This document shows positions 1 through 9,876 of a DNA stretch of 47,261 bases, piece by piece. Origin of the DNA: Candidatus Hydrogenedentes bacterium CG07_land_8_20_14_0_80_42_17. Its GTDB lineage: Bacteria > UBA8481. Where the stretch lies: assembly GCA_002780065.1 (NCBI GenBank), contig PEWQ01000075.1, forward strand, positions 1 to 47,261. Reading direction: 5' to 3'. The position numbers were made by a program, and so were the translations under genes. Numbering within the stretch: the first letter of the stretch is position 1; the number at the start of each line of letters is the position of its first letter. Below the pieces are notes generated by a model, which ran no database searches, was not told the DNA's origin, and saw only the letters and a program-made list of their open reading frames with translations.

Positions 1-134
1 AACAAGATGCGATGGTGGCATCGTAATAAAAGCAAAAGTCGCGCCCCGTGCGGGGCGCGTGGATTGAAACAGCGCCAGCCGTTTGCCTTCGAAAGTAGGA
101 ACATTGTCGCGCCCCGTGCGGGGCGCGTGGATTG
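1..134 (+). CRISPR. Trailer end of a CRISPR array: one full 33-nt repeat (38-70), a 35-nt spacer (71-105), and a 3'-degenerate terminal repeat (106-134); 1-37 is a probable (possibly complete) spacer
   Basis: GTCGCGCCCCGTGCGGGGCGCGTGGATTGAAAC at 38-70; the copy at 106 is identical through ...GTGGATTG, then diverges (GCATGC instead of AAAC). The repeat has a palindromic GCGCCCCGTGCGGGGCGC core and ATTGAAAC end, typical of subtype I-C-like repeats. Confidence 0.9.
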
Positions 135-385
135 GCATGCTTATCCAGCACGCACGAGGGAAGCCATTGCGCTGTAGCAAAAGATTTAGGAAAACTCTAG
201 TAATGAAAAAATTATTGATAGTAGTCTTGACAAGTTATGCTTGAAAGCTATTATAATCTTTAATCTGAGTTATTTCCCGCAAACTTTTGAATGTCTAAGA
301 TTAAAAGGAGCCGTACACAAAACTCTGAATTTAATTAGTGTTTCTAAATTTGCAATCTTGAATTTTTATATTGGAGAAGAAAAAC

Positions 386-1843
386 ATGCCTAGGAGAAAG
401 ACACCAAAGTCGGTGAAGGAAAAAGAAAAGTTGGAGAACCGCGCTGCTCCTGTCGAAGAAGAAAAAAAAGAGGTCGTAGCCGCTACGATTCCTGAAGTCT
501 TAGAACTCTCGACAGAACAGATAGTTAAAGAAGATGCCGCTGAGCCAAAACAGGTTGAGTCAGCAATCAATAAAGTTGAGCAGGCAGAGCTTGACGTTGC
601 AGGGCTTCAAAAGAATTCGATTGTCGAACTGACAAAGATGGCGAAGTCACTAAATGTCGAGAACGCTACGGGAATGAAGAAACAGGATCTTATCTTTGCG
701 ATTCTTGAGGCTCAGGCCAAAAAAACAGGTAACGTATTTGCCGCCGGCGTTCTAGAGATATTGCCTGACGGATTCGGCTTTATGCGCTCTCCGGATTACA
801 ATTATTTATCGAGTCCAGATGATATCTATGTTTCTCCGTCGCAGATTCGTAGATTCGGTTTACGAAAAGGTGATACTATATCCGGTCAAGTTCGCCAGCC
901 GAAGGAAGGCGAAAAGTTTTTCGCATTATTGCGCGTCGAGGCGATAAATCATCAGGACGCCGAGCAGGCTCAGGAGCGAATTCTTTTCGACAATCTTACT
1001 CCGCTTTATCCTACTAAACGCTATAAGCTGGAACTCAAGGGACAGAAAGATCTCTCAATGCGAATTATCGATTTGCTTTCGCCTATAGGCAAAGGACAGC
1101 GCGCTTTGATAACCTCTCCGCCAAAGGCAGGTAAGACGATTGTCCTTCAGCAGATTGCGAATGCTATCGCCGCAAATCATTCTGAAGCAACAATTATTGT
1201 TTTATTGATCGACGAGCGTCCGGAAGAGGTTACGGATATGCTGAGAAGCGTCAACGCCGAAGTTGTCGCATCTACGTTTGATGAACCGGCTCAAAGACAT
1301 GTTCAAGTTGCTGAGATGGTGATAGAGAAAGCGAAGAGATTGACCGAGACAAAGAAGGATGTAGTTATTCTTTTGGATTCTATTACGCGTCTTGCGCGCG
1401 CTTACAATCAAGTGGTGCCGGCCTCCGGAAAGGTGCTTTCAGGCGGCGTGGATTCGAATGCGCTTCATAGGCCGAAACGTTTCTTTGGAGCCGCGCGAAA
1501 CATCGAGGAAGGCGGTTCTTTGACAATAATTGCAACTGCGTTGATTGAGACCGGCAGTAGAATGGACGAAGTAATATTTGAAGAGTTTAAGGGGACAGGC
1601 AATTCCGAAATTATTTTGGATAGAAAGCTTGCGGAACGAAGAATTTATCCTGCTATCGATATAAATCGTTCAGGCACTCGTCGAGAAGAACTTCTTCTTG
1701 AGCCTGATGACTTAACTAAGACTTGGGCATTACGCAAGGTTCTTGCTCCGCTAACAGTAGTCGAGGCAATGGAGCTTTTGCAGGAGAAGATGGTTCAGAC
1801 CGAATCGAATGAAGAATTTTTATCTGCGATGTCGAGATTGTAA
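386..1843 (+). CDS. rho: Transcription termination factor Rho
   Basis: Rho signature: [52 protein letters not shown]-loop, [29 protein letters not shown] at 386 has GGAGAAG just upstream; the track uses TTG at 371. Confidence 0.97.
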   Translation: MPRRKTPKSVKEKEKLENRAAPVEEEKKEVVAATIPEVLELSTEQIVKEDAAEPKQVESAINKVEQAELDVAGLQKNSIVELTKMAKSLNVENATGMKKQDLIFAILEAQAKKTGNVFAAGVLEILPDGFGFMRSPDYNYLSSPDDIYVSPSQIRRFGLRKGDTISGQVRQPKEGEKFFALLRVEAINHQDAEQAQERILFDNLTPLYPTKRYKLELKGQKDLSMRIIDLLSPIGKGQRALITSPPKAGKTIVLQQIANAIAANHSEATIIVLLIDERPEEVTDMLRSVNAEVVASTFDEPAQRHVQVAEMVIEKAKRLTETKKDVVILLDSITRLARAYNQVVPASGKVLSGGVDSNALHRPKRFFGAARNIEEGGSLTIIATALIETGSRMDEVIFEEFKGTGNSEIILDRKLAERRIYPAIDINRSGTRREELLLEPDDLTKTWALRKVLAPLTVVEAMELLQEKMVQTESNEEFLSAMSRL

Positions 1844-1870
1844 GGAATTGGAATTAGGTGTTGTGTCCCT

Positions 1871-3118
1871 CTAATTCGCTTCTTTTAAAAATATTTTTTT
1901 TAGGTCAGTGTCTTTACTGAGCTCTGCAGCTATACGAAAATGCTTTTTAGCGGTTCTCTTGTCACCTAAAGCAGAATATGACTTTGCAATGTGATATTCG
2001 ACAAGAGCTTCGCTCTGCCATATATCCTTGATCTTTTCGAGTATCTTAATCGATTCTCCAATTCGACCGTTATTTCTTAAAAGAATAGAATAATTCAGAG
2101 CGGCGATCGGAGAAGCTCCGCTAGCAATTTCTAGAATTTCTTTTGCCTCTTCGAACCTTCCTACATCCGCTAATGCGGCTGATTTGATTAGCATCAAATC
2201 GATAGAGCTTTTTTTTGAAGAGTCAATAAGCTCTATTGCTTTAGACGGATTCCCGAGCCGCCTTTCAGCTAGAGCTAGATTGAAGAGAACAATGTCGAAT
2301 TCTTTCTTTGCAAGCGGATTTTTTTCATCTTCTAATACAGGCCGCAAAACTTCTGCCGCTTCTTCATACAGACCTATCGAGAGTAAAGCCGTTCCATACG
2401 CCGACATCAGTTGAATACGGTCTTTTCCATGCGGCGCAGTTTTTTCAAAAGGTTTTAAGATTGCCGCCGCTTCACCGAAATTACCCGCATGCCATAGCGC
2501 TTTAGCTAAATTCATATTATTGCCCAGTGCGAATGGCGAGAGCGTAACTGTCTTACGAAAACAAAAGATTGCCGATTCATTTCTGCTTTCTTTAAAATAT
2601 CTTTTTCCGAGTGCTAGATATTTTTCTTCTTCTGAAAATTGATTGTTGCCTGTATCAGAAAAGTTTTCAAACGGCCATTGAGGAGCAGGCTCTAGCATGC
2701 CTTCCGGAGCATGAAAAACTATTTTTCCCTTAATGCCTGCCGCTCCTTGTAAAAATTCTCCAGAGTCAGAAAAGGCGCATTCAATACGCACTTTTTCTAA
2801 AGTATTGCCTGGTGTGAGAATTAAAGTTGAGCCTTGCCTTATCTTTACTCCCGGATCGAGTCTTACCTTTATCATTACGCCTTCCTCTACAGGCTCCAGC
2901 TCGATTACTTCACCGACCTTTGAAGCCAGCGGAGCGTTGCTTTGAAGAACAGACTGTCCTAAAGAAATGCCGAACGCAGACGGAACTCTTGAGTAAATTT
3001 CGGTTCTATTTAGCCACGGCAGTCTTGATTTTAAGTTTGGTATAAATTGATAAGCGGAATATAAAATCGCCAGGCAAATGAGAATTGCAATTATGATTTT
3101 GTCTATGCGTGAACTCAT
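1871..3118 (-). CDS. TPR-repeat protein with N-terminal transmembrane helix and possible MlaD/MCE-like segment
   Basis: N-terminal hydrophobic helix (IIIAILICLAILYSAYQFI), TPR-like repeats in the C-terminal half; 'GEVIELEPVEEGVMIKVRLDPGVKIRQGSTLIL' loosely resembles MCE/MlaD strands. Confidence 0.6.
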   Translation of the reverse strand: MSSRIDKIIIAILICLAILYSAYQFIPNLKSRLPWLNRTEIYSRVPSAFGISLGQSVLQSNAPLASKVGEVIELEPVEEGVMIKVRLDPGVKIRQGSTLILTPGNTLEKVRIECAFSDSGEFLQGAAGIKGKIVFHAPEGMLEPAPQWPFENFSDTGNNQFSEEEKYLALGKRYFKESRNESAIFCFRKTVTLSPFALGNNMNLAKALWHAGNFGEAAAILKPFEKTAPHGKDRIQLMSAYGTALLSIGLYEEAAEVLRPVLEDEKNPLAKKEFDIVLFNLALAERRLGNPSKAIELIDSSKKSSIDLMLIKSAALADVGRFEEAKEILEIASGASPIAALNYSILLRNNGRIGESIKILEKIKDIWQSEALVEYHIAKSYSALGDKRTAKKHFRIAAELSKDTDLKKIFLKEAN

Positions 3119-3459
3119 TTGTCGGAAAGAGGAGTGTCAGGAAGATATTTAATCCATCTGAGTCCGTCTTCGTGAATTTCGATGGCAACTTTATTTCCAA
3201 TCTCAGGAATTTTGCCATGCTCGAATTTAGCCATTGCATTTATTCCTATGTCGAGTCCAACCATTGCCAATCCGTAAGGCTCGGTTTCGCCTGAAGGCGT
3301 CACATGAATTATTGTCCACGAAAGAACGACTCCTAACGGCGAGGTTGAAAAAGGCTGTAATAAATCATGGCATTTCGGACAATACGGGCGTTCGACGACT
3401 GTTCCGTATCCGCATCCGCATTTCCAAATCGGCAATAGAGGAATCAAAGATTTATTCAT
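3115..3459 (-). CDS. DUF35 zinc-ribbon/OB-fold protein (acyl-CoA-associated)
   Basis: CGCGYGTVVERPYCPKCHDLLQPF zinc ribbon followed by OB-fold; overlaps the thiolase-like gene by 4 nt. Confidence 0.8.
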   Translation of the reverse strand: MNKSLIPLLPIWKCGCGYGTVVERPYCPKCHDLLQPFSTSPLGVVLSWTIIHVTPSGETEPYGLAMVGLDIGINAMAKFEHGKIPEIGNKVAIEIHEDGLRWIKYLPDTPLSDK

Positions 3460-4586
3460 CGAATCGCCTCCATTATGGTGACCAGATTGTTTGTTGCAAG
3501 TCCTCCGACAGATTGAGTTAATCCGTATCTGACGCCTTGAGGATGAGGATATTGAGCTTTTCCTGTAAGTTGAAGAACAATCTCCACGACTTGAGCCAAT
3601 CCGCTTGTTCCGACAGGATGCCCTCTAGCTTTCAATCCTCCGGATGCGTTTATTGGCAGTCTCCCGTCGTGCTGAGTGATTCCATCTATTAGAGCTCTTC
3701 TTCCTCCACCAGGCGGAAAAAGCCCGACATCTTCCGACCCAATAATTTCGAATGAAGTAAAGGCATCATGAATTTCCGCTGTGCCGATATCTGCCGGCGA
3801 AATTCCCGCCATTTTAAATGCTCGCTCTGCGGCAATGCGGGTGGAAGTGAAGTGAGTTAAATCAGAGCGCATCTGAACTGAAATAAGATCGGTTGCCTGT
3901 CCGAAGCCCGCTACTCGGATTGCAGATGGAGTATCGGTCAGTACAACTGCGGCCGCACCGTCGGAGATCGGGGAGCAATCGTAAAGACGAAGCGGATCGC
4001 AGATAAGTTTTGAAGACATTACATCTTCTATGGTTATCTCTTTTTGAAAATGAGCATAAGGATTTCTCGCTCCGTTCGCATGATTTTTTACAGCGACAAG
4101 AGCAAGTTCTCTGGAGGTCAAACCGTATTCGACCATATATCTTCTTGTCGATAGCGCGGCTAAAGCCGGCATTGTAGCGCCGTGTCTGCGTTCATCTCCG
4201 TCGATGACTTGTGAAAGAATATGAGTCGCTTTTGATGTTGGAACTCGAGTCATAACTTCTCCGGCAATTATCAATACGCGTCTGCAGTCTCCTGATGCAA
4301 CGGCATGGAAACCTGCCGTAAATAGAGCGGCGCCTGTCGATGAGGCAGATTCAACGCGCATTGCGGGCGCAGGAACGAGTCCGAGATAATCGGTAATTAC
4401 GGAAGCTAGATTGCTGGTACCGAGAAAACCTTCAGGATGCATCGCCCCAACATACACGGCATCGAAATCATCATATCCGGAATCAACTAGCGCAATACGT
4501 GCCGCCTCGAGAATCATATCTTCCAGCGAATCCTTACGCCGCCCGAACTTCGTCATTCCAATTCCTGCGATCCAAACATTCTTCAT
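3456..4586 (-). CDS. Thiolase-superfamily protein (SCP-x/archaeal-thiolase type), Cys-to-Ser at nucleophile position
   Basis: MKNVWIAGIGMTKFGRR start, EIHDAFTSFEI, ARGHPVGTSGLAQ motif; VESASSTGAALF where thiolases have (V)E.ACASG.A. Confidence 0.85.
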   Translation of the reverse strand: MKNVWIAGIGMTKFGRRKDSLEDMILEAARIALVDSGYDDFDAVYVGAMHPEGFLGTSNLASVITDYLGLVPAPAMRVESASSTGAALFTAGFHAVASGDCRRVLIIAGEVMTRVPTSKATHILSQVIDGDERRHGATMPALAALSTRRYMVEYGLTSRELALVAVKNHANGARNPYAHFQKEITIEDVMSSKLICDPLRLYDCSPISDGAAAVVLTDTPSAIRVAGFGQATDLISVQMRSDLTHFTSTRIAAERAFKMAGISPADIGTAEIHDAFTSFEIIGSEDVGLFPPGGGRRALIDGITQHDGRLPINASGGLKARGHPVGTSGLAQVVEIVLQLTGKAQYPHPQGVRYGLTQSVGGLATNNLVTIMEAIR

Positions 4587-4719
4587 ATAAAGAGGCTAAG
4601 GAGTAATATGGTTGTAGTCAAGAGAGTAAGTGCTTTCACTACCTCTTTCCTTTACAAAAGCGCACAAACATTTCGCTTTGACTGAGATTGAGTTTAATAC
4701 GATTTTATTTTGGTTAGTT

Positions 4720-4743
4720 GCGAAAAAGTCTTGACTTTTTCGC
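4720..4743. promoter_or_regulatory. Perfect 11-bp inverted repeat (2-nt centre) upstream of the AAA_14 ATPase; candidate operator
   Basis: GCGAAAAAGTC-TT-GACTTTTTCGC at 4720-4743, overlapping a TTGACT -35-like hexamer (4731-4736). Confidence 0.6.
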
Positions 4744-4764
4744 ATTAGAGTGTGGAATAGTCTC

Positions 4765-5988
4765 ATGATAAAAAGGTCGATGTATCTTAATATGTGGCAG
4801 GATTTGTCATCTGAAAAAAAAATGATATTTCTCTCCGGACCCAGGCAAGTAGGTAAGACAACCTTTGCGCAGAAAATAGCCGAAGGGTTTAAAAATAACC
4901 TGTATTTTAATTGGGATATTATTAGCCAAAAAAGATTATTGATACAAGAACCTACATTTTTCGAGAATATTAATCGCAAAGACGAATCAATACCTTTGGT
5001 GATTTTTGATGAAATGCACAAGTATAGTAAATGGAAAAATTATCTAAAAGGAATATATGATGAATTTGCCGGTGATTATAAATTTCTTGTTTCAGGTAGC
5101 GGACGATTTGATTTGTATAAAAAAGGTGGTGATTCTTTAGCCGGCAGATATTTCCAGTTACACCTATTTCCTCTAACTGTAGCTGAATTATCGAATAAAA
5201 GAAAAAGTTTTAAAGATTTTGCAGTATCTCCTCTTACCAATTTTGATTTTACGAATTTAAAAATAACATCTAAGATCTGGCAAACTCTTTTTAATGTGGG
5301 TGGATTCCCTGAACCTTATGTAAATGGAAAAAAGACATTTTTCAATAAATGGACGGCAAATTATACATCTCAAATTGTCAGGGAAGACATAAAAAGTATT
5401 TCTGATATAAAAAATACCGACTATATCGAGATTTTATTTTCTCTGTTGCCTAAAAGGGTGGGTAGCCCCATTTCAATGAATAATATCGCCGAAGAATTAC
5501 AGGTTAGCTTTGGCAGTATAAAAGAGTGGTTAAAATTATTAGAGATATTCTATCTTGTATTTAGGATAGGCCCCTGGACAAAAAAAATATCACGAAGTAT
5601 TTTAAAAGAAAAAAAGTTATACCTTTACAATTATCCTGAAATTTCAGATGAAAGCTACAGATTTGAAAATATGGTGGCAGTTGAACTCTTGAGAGCTGTT
5701 TACAACTGGAACGAATACGGTTATGGGAGATTTACATTGCATTATTTACGCAATAAAGAAAAAGAAGAGGTCGATTTTTTAATATGCGAAAATAATAACC
5801 CGAAAATACTTATTGAAACTAAATTTTCAGACGATGCACCATCAAAGAATTTAATTTATTTTCAAAAAAAGTTAAATATTCCGGCTATTCAGCTTGTAAA
5901 TAAGGAAAATGTATTTAAATATTTAAAAAATGAACAAAATAAAATTTTAATCATTACAGCTCATATATGGCTATCGACTCTTCCTTAA
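4765..5988 (+). CDS. AAA_14-family ATPase with C-terminal DUF4143
   Basis: FLSGPRQVGKTTFAQKIA Walker A, VIFDEMHKYSKWKNYLKGIYDEF, VSGSGRFDLYKKGGDSLAGRYFQLHLFPLTVAEL; C-terminal REKEEVDFLI..NNPKILIETKFSD nuclease-like fold typical of this family. First ATG at 4765. Confidence 0.9.
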   Translation: MIKRSMYLNMWQDLSSEKKMIFLSGPRQVGKTTFAQKIAEGFKNNLYFNWDIISQKRLLIQEPTFFENINRKDESIPLVIFDEMHKYSKWKNYLKGIYDEFAGDYKFLVSGSGRFDLYKKGGDSLAGRYFQLHLFPLTVAELSNKRKSFKDFAVSPLTNFDFTNLKITSKIWQTLFNVGGFPEPYVNGKKTFFNKWTANYTSQIVREDIKSISDIKNTDYIEILFSLLPKRVGSPISMNNIAEELQVSFGSIKEWLKLLEIFYLVFRIGPWTKKISRSILKEKKLYLYNYPEISDESYRFENMVAVELLRAVYNWNEYGYGRFTLHYLRNKEKEEVDFLICENNNPKILIETKFSDDAPSKNLIYFQKKLNIPAIQLVNKENVFKYLKNEQNKILIITAHIWLSTLP

Positions 5989-6029
5989 TAAATCACGAGA
6001 TTTTTGGGAGTCTCCGGAAATCTTTTCTG

Positions 6030-6057
6030 TTGACAGTTAGAGTAACTATAATATTAT
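6030..6057 (+). promoter_or_regulatory. Sigma70-type promoter for the rpsB operon
   Basis: TTGACA (6030-6035), 16 nt spacer, TATTAT (6052-6057); an overlapping TATAAT lies at 6047-6052. Confidence 0.65.
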
Positions 6058-6074
6058 TCAATTACTAAATCGCA

Positions 6075-6122
6075 CACTCGCTGAGCATAGCCGTTCTCCG
6101 CATAAACGGAGGATTGCGAGTG
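6075..6122 (+). promoter_or_regulatory. Structured 5' leader of rpsB (candidate S2 autoregulatory element)
   Basis: CACTCGC (6075-6081) pairs with GCGAGTG (6116-6122); internal hairpin CCGTT (6091-6095)/AACGG (6105-6109). Confidence 0.5.
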
Positions 6123-6150
6123 GAGGAAAAAACGGAGGAAAGTTAAGATT

Positions 6151-7032
6151 ATGGCAATACCTACCATGAAACAGCTTCTTGAAGCTGGAGTTCATTTCGG
6201 TCATCAGACTCGGCGTTGGGATCCTCGCATGAAACCCTATATCTTTACAGAAAGAAATGGGATTCATATCATCGATCTTCAGCAGACAATGAAAGCCATC
6301 AAGGTTGTTCACAATGCTGTGAAGACCATGGCGGAAGCAGGCAAAACGGTTCTTTTTGTAGGAACCAAAAAACAGGCTCAGGAGACTATTGCCGAAGACG
6401 CAACCCGCTGTGACATGTTCTATGTGAACCAGCGATGGCTTGGAGGAACTCTCACAAATTTCCAAACAATTAAAAAGTCGATTATTAAACTTCAGCAATA
6501 TGAGAAAGCAAAAGAAGACGGTCATATGGCGCTGTATCCGCGCAAGGAACAAGCTCGAATAGAAAAGTCTATTCTGAATTACAACCGGTCGCTTGGCGGA
6601 ATCAAGAAGATGAAAGGAATTCCGGGCATCGTTTTTATTGTCGATCCAAAGCGCGAAGAGTTGGCAGTAAAGGAAGCTTTGGGATTGAAGATACCGATTA
6701 TTGCTTTAGCTGATACAAACTGCAATCCTGATAATATTGATTACGTGATACCGGGTAATGATGATGCGATACGCGCAATATCTTTGGTAACAGGAGTTGT
6801 TGCAGATGCTGTTATTCTTGGCAGAGCTTCGGCTCAGCAGGCAGGTTCGGCTCCGGAATTAATTCCAGAGGATTCTGAAGAACCGTTTATGCCTACGGAA
6901 GAAGAGCTTGAACCTTTTGAAAGTTTTGAAGATGAGTTTCAGGCTGAACCGGTTACGGAAGATGTTTTAAAGAAGAAAAAGATTAAAACAAAGGAAGAAG
7001 AGTTAGAGGAAGGATTGGAAGAAGAGATATGA
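6151..7032 (+). CDS. rpsB: 30S ribosomal protein S2
   Basis: MKQLLEAGVHFGHQTRRWDPRMKPYIFTERNGIHIIDLQQT...NQRWLGGTLTNFQTIKKSI; GGAGGAAAG Shine-Dalgarno upstream. Confidence 0.98.
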   Translation: MAIPTMKQLLEAGVHFGHQTRRWDPRMKPYIFTERNGIHIIDLQQTMKAIKVVHNAVKTMAEAGKTVLFVGTKKQAQETIAEDATRCDMFYVNQRWLGGTLTNFQTIKKSIIKLQQYEKAKEDGHMALYPRKEQARIEKSILNYNRSLGGIKKMKGIPGIVFIVDPKREELAVKEALGLKIPIIALADTNCNPDNIDYVIPGNDDAIRAISLVTGVVADAVILGRASAQQAGSAPELIPEDSEEPFMPTEEELEPFESFEDEFQAEPVTEDVLKKKKIKTKEEELEEGLEEEI

Positions 7033-7655
7033 GTTATACGCCAACTGCTGATGAAGTTAAAAAATTAAGAGAAGAGACTCAGGCAGGAATGCTTGATTGT
7101 AAGAAAGCGATTCAAGATGCTAATGGAGATTTTGAGAAAGCAAAGGATATACTGCGCAAAAAAGGTCTAGCGTCGGTTTCGAAGCGTTCTGATAGAGTTG
7201 CGTCGAATGGAAGCATTGCTTCTTATGTTCACCACGGCGGAAGAATAGGAGTTTTGATTGAAGTACGATGCGAAACTGATTTCGTAGCTCGTACTGATGA
7301 ATTCCAGAAGATGGGAAAAACTCTTGCAATGCAGGTTGCAGTTTCTCGGCCGCGATATGTAAAACGCGAAGATGCGCCGGTCGAAATTGTCGAGCGAGAA
7401 AAGAAAATATATGCAGAGCAGGCTTCTGAAAGCGGAAAACCTCAGCAGGTTGTAGAAAAGATGGTTCAGGGAAAACTGGAAAAGTATTTCGCGGAAATAT
7501 GTCTGCTCGATCAGGAATTCATGATCGGCGAAGCTGTGAAGTCAACTGCAAAAACTGTTAATGATTATGTGATTGAGACTGCCGCAAAGCTCGGAGAAAA
7601 AGTTGATGTTATCAGATTCGTTCGAATGGAACTTGGCGAGAGTACGGGGAACTGA
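7029..7655 (+). CDS. tsf: Translation elongation factor Ts
   Basis: VKKLREETQAGMLDCKKAIQDANGDFEKAKDILRKKGLASVSKRSDR; follows rpsB with ATGA overlap. Confidence 0.98.
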   Translation: MSYTPTADEVKKLREETQAGMLDCKKAIQDANGDFEKAKDILRKKGLASVSKRSDRVASNGSIASYVHHGGRIGVLIEVRCETDFVARTDEFQKMGKTLAMQVAVSRPRYVKREDAPVEIVEREKKIYAEQASESGKPQQVVEKMVQGKLEKYFAEICLLDQEFMIGEAVKSTAKTVNDYVIETAAKLGEKVDVIRFVRMELGESTGN

Positions 7656-7679
7656 GCGGTTTTTGCTCACGCGTCTCTT

Positions 7680-8447
7680 TTGAAAGAGAGGCAGAACGAA
7701 GTGAAGAGTAAGAGTAAAAGACAGGCAGGTTTGAGAAAAAAACCGGTCTATAAGCGAATTCTTCTAAAACTATCCGGAGAGGCATTACAGGGCGACCGTG
7801 AATATAACATCGATCCCGAAGTTGTCCGCTCTTTGGCGGAACAGCTTGCGGAGATATATGAATTCGGAATTGAGATTTCTGTTGTTGTCGGCGGCGGAAA
7901 TATTATGAGAGGAAAATCTGCGGCGGCTCTCGGAGTCGATCGAGTCACTGCTGATGCGATGGGAATGCTCGCAACGGTAATTAATGCGCTTGCTCTTCAG
8001 GATGCGCTCGAAAAGACCGGCGTTCCGACTCGAGTGCTTTCTGCAATTGAGATGAGGCAGATTGCCGAACCGTTTATCAAGAGAAGGGCAGTGCGGCATC
8101 TTGAAAAGGGCAGAGTGGTAATTTTTGCCGGAGGCACAGGCAACCCTTATTTCTCCACTGACACTGCGGCTGCGCTTAGAGCCAATGAGATTGGAGCCGA
8201 CGTTCTTTTGAAAGCAACCAAAGTCGACGGAATTTACGACAAAGACCCTGTCAAAGAAAAAGATGCCGTCCGGTTTGAAAAAATTTCATATCATGATATT
8301 TTGATAAAGAATCTTCAGGCGATGGATTCCACAGCTACTTCGCTTTGCAGAGAAACCAAACTGCCGATAGTAGTTTTTGATTCGACAAAGCGCGGGAATA
8401 TAAAGAAAGCCGTACTGGGCGGAAAAATTGGAACGAGGGTGGTGTGA
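7680..8447 (+). CDS. pyrH: UMP kinase (start could be GTG at about 7701)
   Basis: [44 protein letters not shown]. Confidence 0.97.
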   Translation: MKERQNEVKSKSKRQAGLRKKPVYKRILLKLSGEALQGDREYNIDPEVVRSLAEQLAEIYEFGIEISVVVGGGNIMRGKSAAALGVDRVTADAMGMLATVINALALQDALEKTGVPTRVLSAIEMRQIAEPFIKRRAVRHLEKGRVVIFAGGTGNPYFSTDTAAALRANEIGADVLLKATKVDGIYDKDPVKEKDAVRFEKISYHDILIKNLQAMDSTATSLCRETKLPIVVFDSTKRGNIKKAVLGGKIGTRVV

Positions 8448-8448
8448 T

Positions 8449-9006
8449 ATGATTACTGAAGTGATGTCGGATGCGAAGAACCGCATGAATGGAGCGATTG
8501 AGGCATTCAAAAAGGAATTGCTCAGCATAAGAACCGGACGAGCTTCGGCTTCAATGCTGGATGATATTATGGTGGAGATGTATGGAAGCAATCTGCCGAT
8601 TAATCAGTTAGCAACTGTTTCGACTCCGGACCCGCGATTGATTGTTATTCAGCCGTGGGATAAATCATCGCTTTCTGCAATAGAGAAGGCGGTTCAAGCC
8701 GCAAACATCGGAATTACGCCTTCAAATGACGGCAAGGTAATAAGACTCCCGATCCCGTCATTGACTGAAGAACGCAGAAAACAGCTCGCGAAAGATGCAC
8801 ACAAGCGCGCCGAGGAATCGAGGATCAGTGTACGAAATGTTAGAAGAGATGCAAAGACGCTGATTGAAGATTTGGAGAAAGAGAGTGAGATATCCAAAGA
8901 TGATGCTCATCGTGCAACAGAAGAACTTCAAAAACTTACCGACTCTTTTATCTCAAAGATAGATGGTCTGACTGCCGCTAAAGAAAAAGAGATAATGGAG
9001 TTCTGA
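8449..9006 (+). CDS. frr: Ribosome recycling factor
   Basis: MITEVMSDAKNRMNGAIEAFKKELLSIRTGRAS...IPSLTEERRKQLAKDAHKRAEESRISVRNVRRDA; ATG at 8449. Confidence 0.97.
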   Translation: MITEVMSDAKNRMNGAIEAFKKELLSIRTGRASASMLDDIMVEMYGSNLPINQLATVSTPDPRLIVIQPWDKSSLSAIEKAVQAANIGITPSNDGKVIRLPIPSLTEERRKQLAKDAHKRAEESRISVRNVRRDAKTLIEDLEKESEISKDDAHRATEELQKLTDSFISKIDGLTAAKEKEIMEF

Positions 9007-9806
9007 TGCCATCCGGGCAATCCCGGACGCTCTCTGATATTGTGTCCGTTGCAAAAGATAAGTATGAAGAGTCAGTGCTTAAACTGATTCAACCTAATCG
9101 TTTACCGCAACACATAGCGATAATTATGGACGGAAATGGTCGTTGGGCGCTTTCCAGACATATGCCGCGCATATTTGGGCATCGAGCCGGAATGGAGACT
9201 GTTCGCAGAACTCTTCAGGCCGCACGGGATATAGGAATCGAATTTGTGACTCTATACGCCTTCTCCGCTGAAAATTGGTCCAGGCCTAAACCGGAGATAT
9301 CTGCGTTGATGCATCTTCTCCAGGAATATTTGAGGAAAGAAGTTGATGAACTTGATTCTTCAAATGTAAAACTTTTGACTATCGGAAATATATCGAAGCT
9401 GCCTTCTTATGCTAAACGTGAACTCGACTGCGCGATAGAGCGGCTTTCAAAGAATGACGGTCAAAAGCTTGTTCTTGCTCTGAATTACGGCAGTAGAGAT
9501 GAAATTATCACGGTTGCTAAAAGAATCGGAACTATGGTTGCGAACGGCGAAATAAAACCTGACCGAATAAATTTTAAAACAATCGAAGATAATCTTTATA
9601 CAAAGGGAATACCGGATCCTGATCTCTTGATTAGAACTTCAGGCGAACTTCGCATCTCGAATTTCTTGCTCTGGCAGATGGCATACACCGAGTTTTATAT
9701 CACTGAAACATTATGGCCTGACTTCAGCCGTGTGGAATTTTTTAAAGCTGTTTTAGAATATCAGAAGCGTGATCGCAGATTCGGCTGTGTAAAAGCCAGT
9801 TCATGA
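9006..9806 (+). CDS. uppS: Isoprenyl transferase (undecaprenyl diphosphate synthase)
   Basis: PQHIAIIMDGNGRWA, HRAGMETVRR, LYAFSAENWSRP, PDLLIRTSGELRISNFLLWQMAYTEFYITETLWPDF. Confidence 0.97.
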   Translation: MPSGQSRTLSDIVSVAKDKYEESVLKLIQPNRLPQHIAIIMDGNGRWALSRHMPRIFGHRAGMETVRRTLQAARDIGIEFVTLYAFSAENWSRPKPEISALMHLLQEYLRKEVDELDSSNVKLLTIGNISKLPSYAKRELDCAIERLSKNDGQKLVLALNYGSRDEIITVAKRIGTMVANGEIKPDRINFKTIEDNLYTKGIPDPDLLIRTSGELRISNFLLWQMAYTEFYITETLWPDFSRVEFFKAVLEYQKRDRRFGCVKASS

Positions 9807-9876
9807 TTTGTGACGTGTGATGCGCAGTTTGTTAACTGGCAGCCGCAGGCTTTGGTCTGCGTGACAAGCGTGGTGT

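Noticed and set aside
4596-5021. Minus-strand ORF (141 aa) between thiolase and AAA_14 ATPase
   Set aside because: Largely antisense to the well-supported ATPase and contains no recognisable domain.
6058-6552. Minus-strand ORF antisense to rpsB (164 aa)
   Set aside because: Mirror of the rpsB coding region; no SD or domain.
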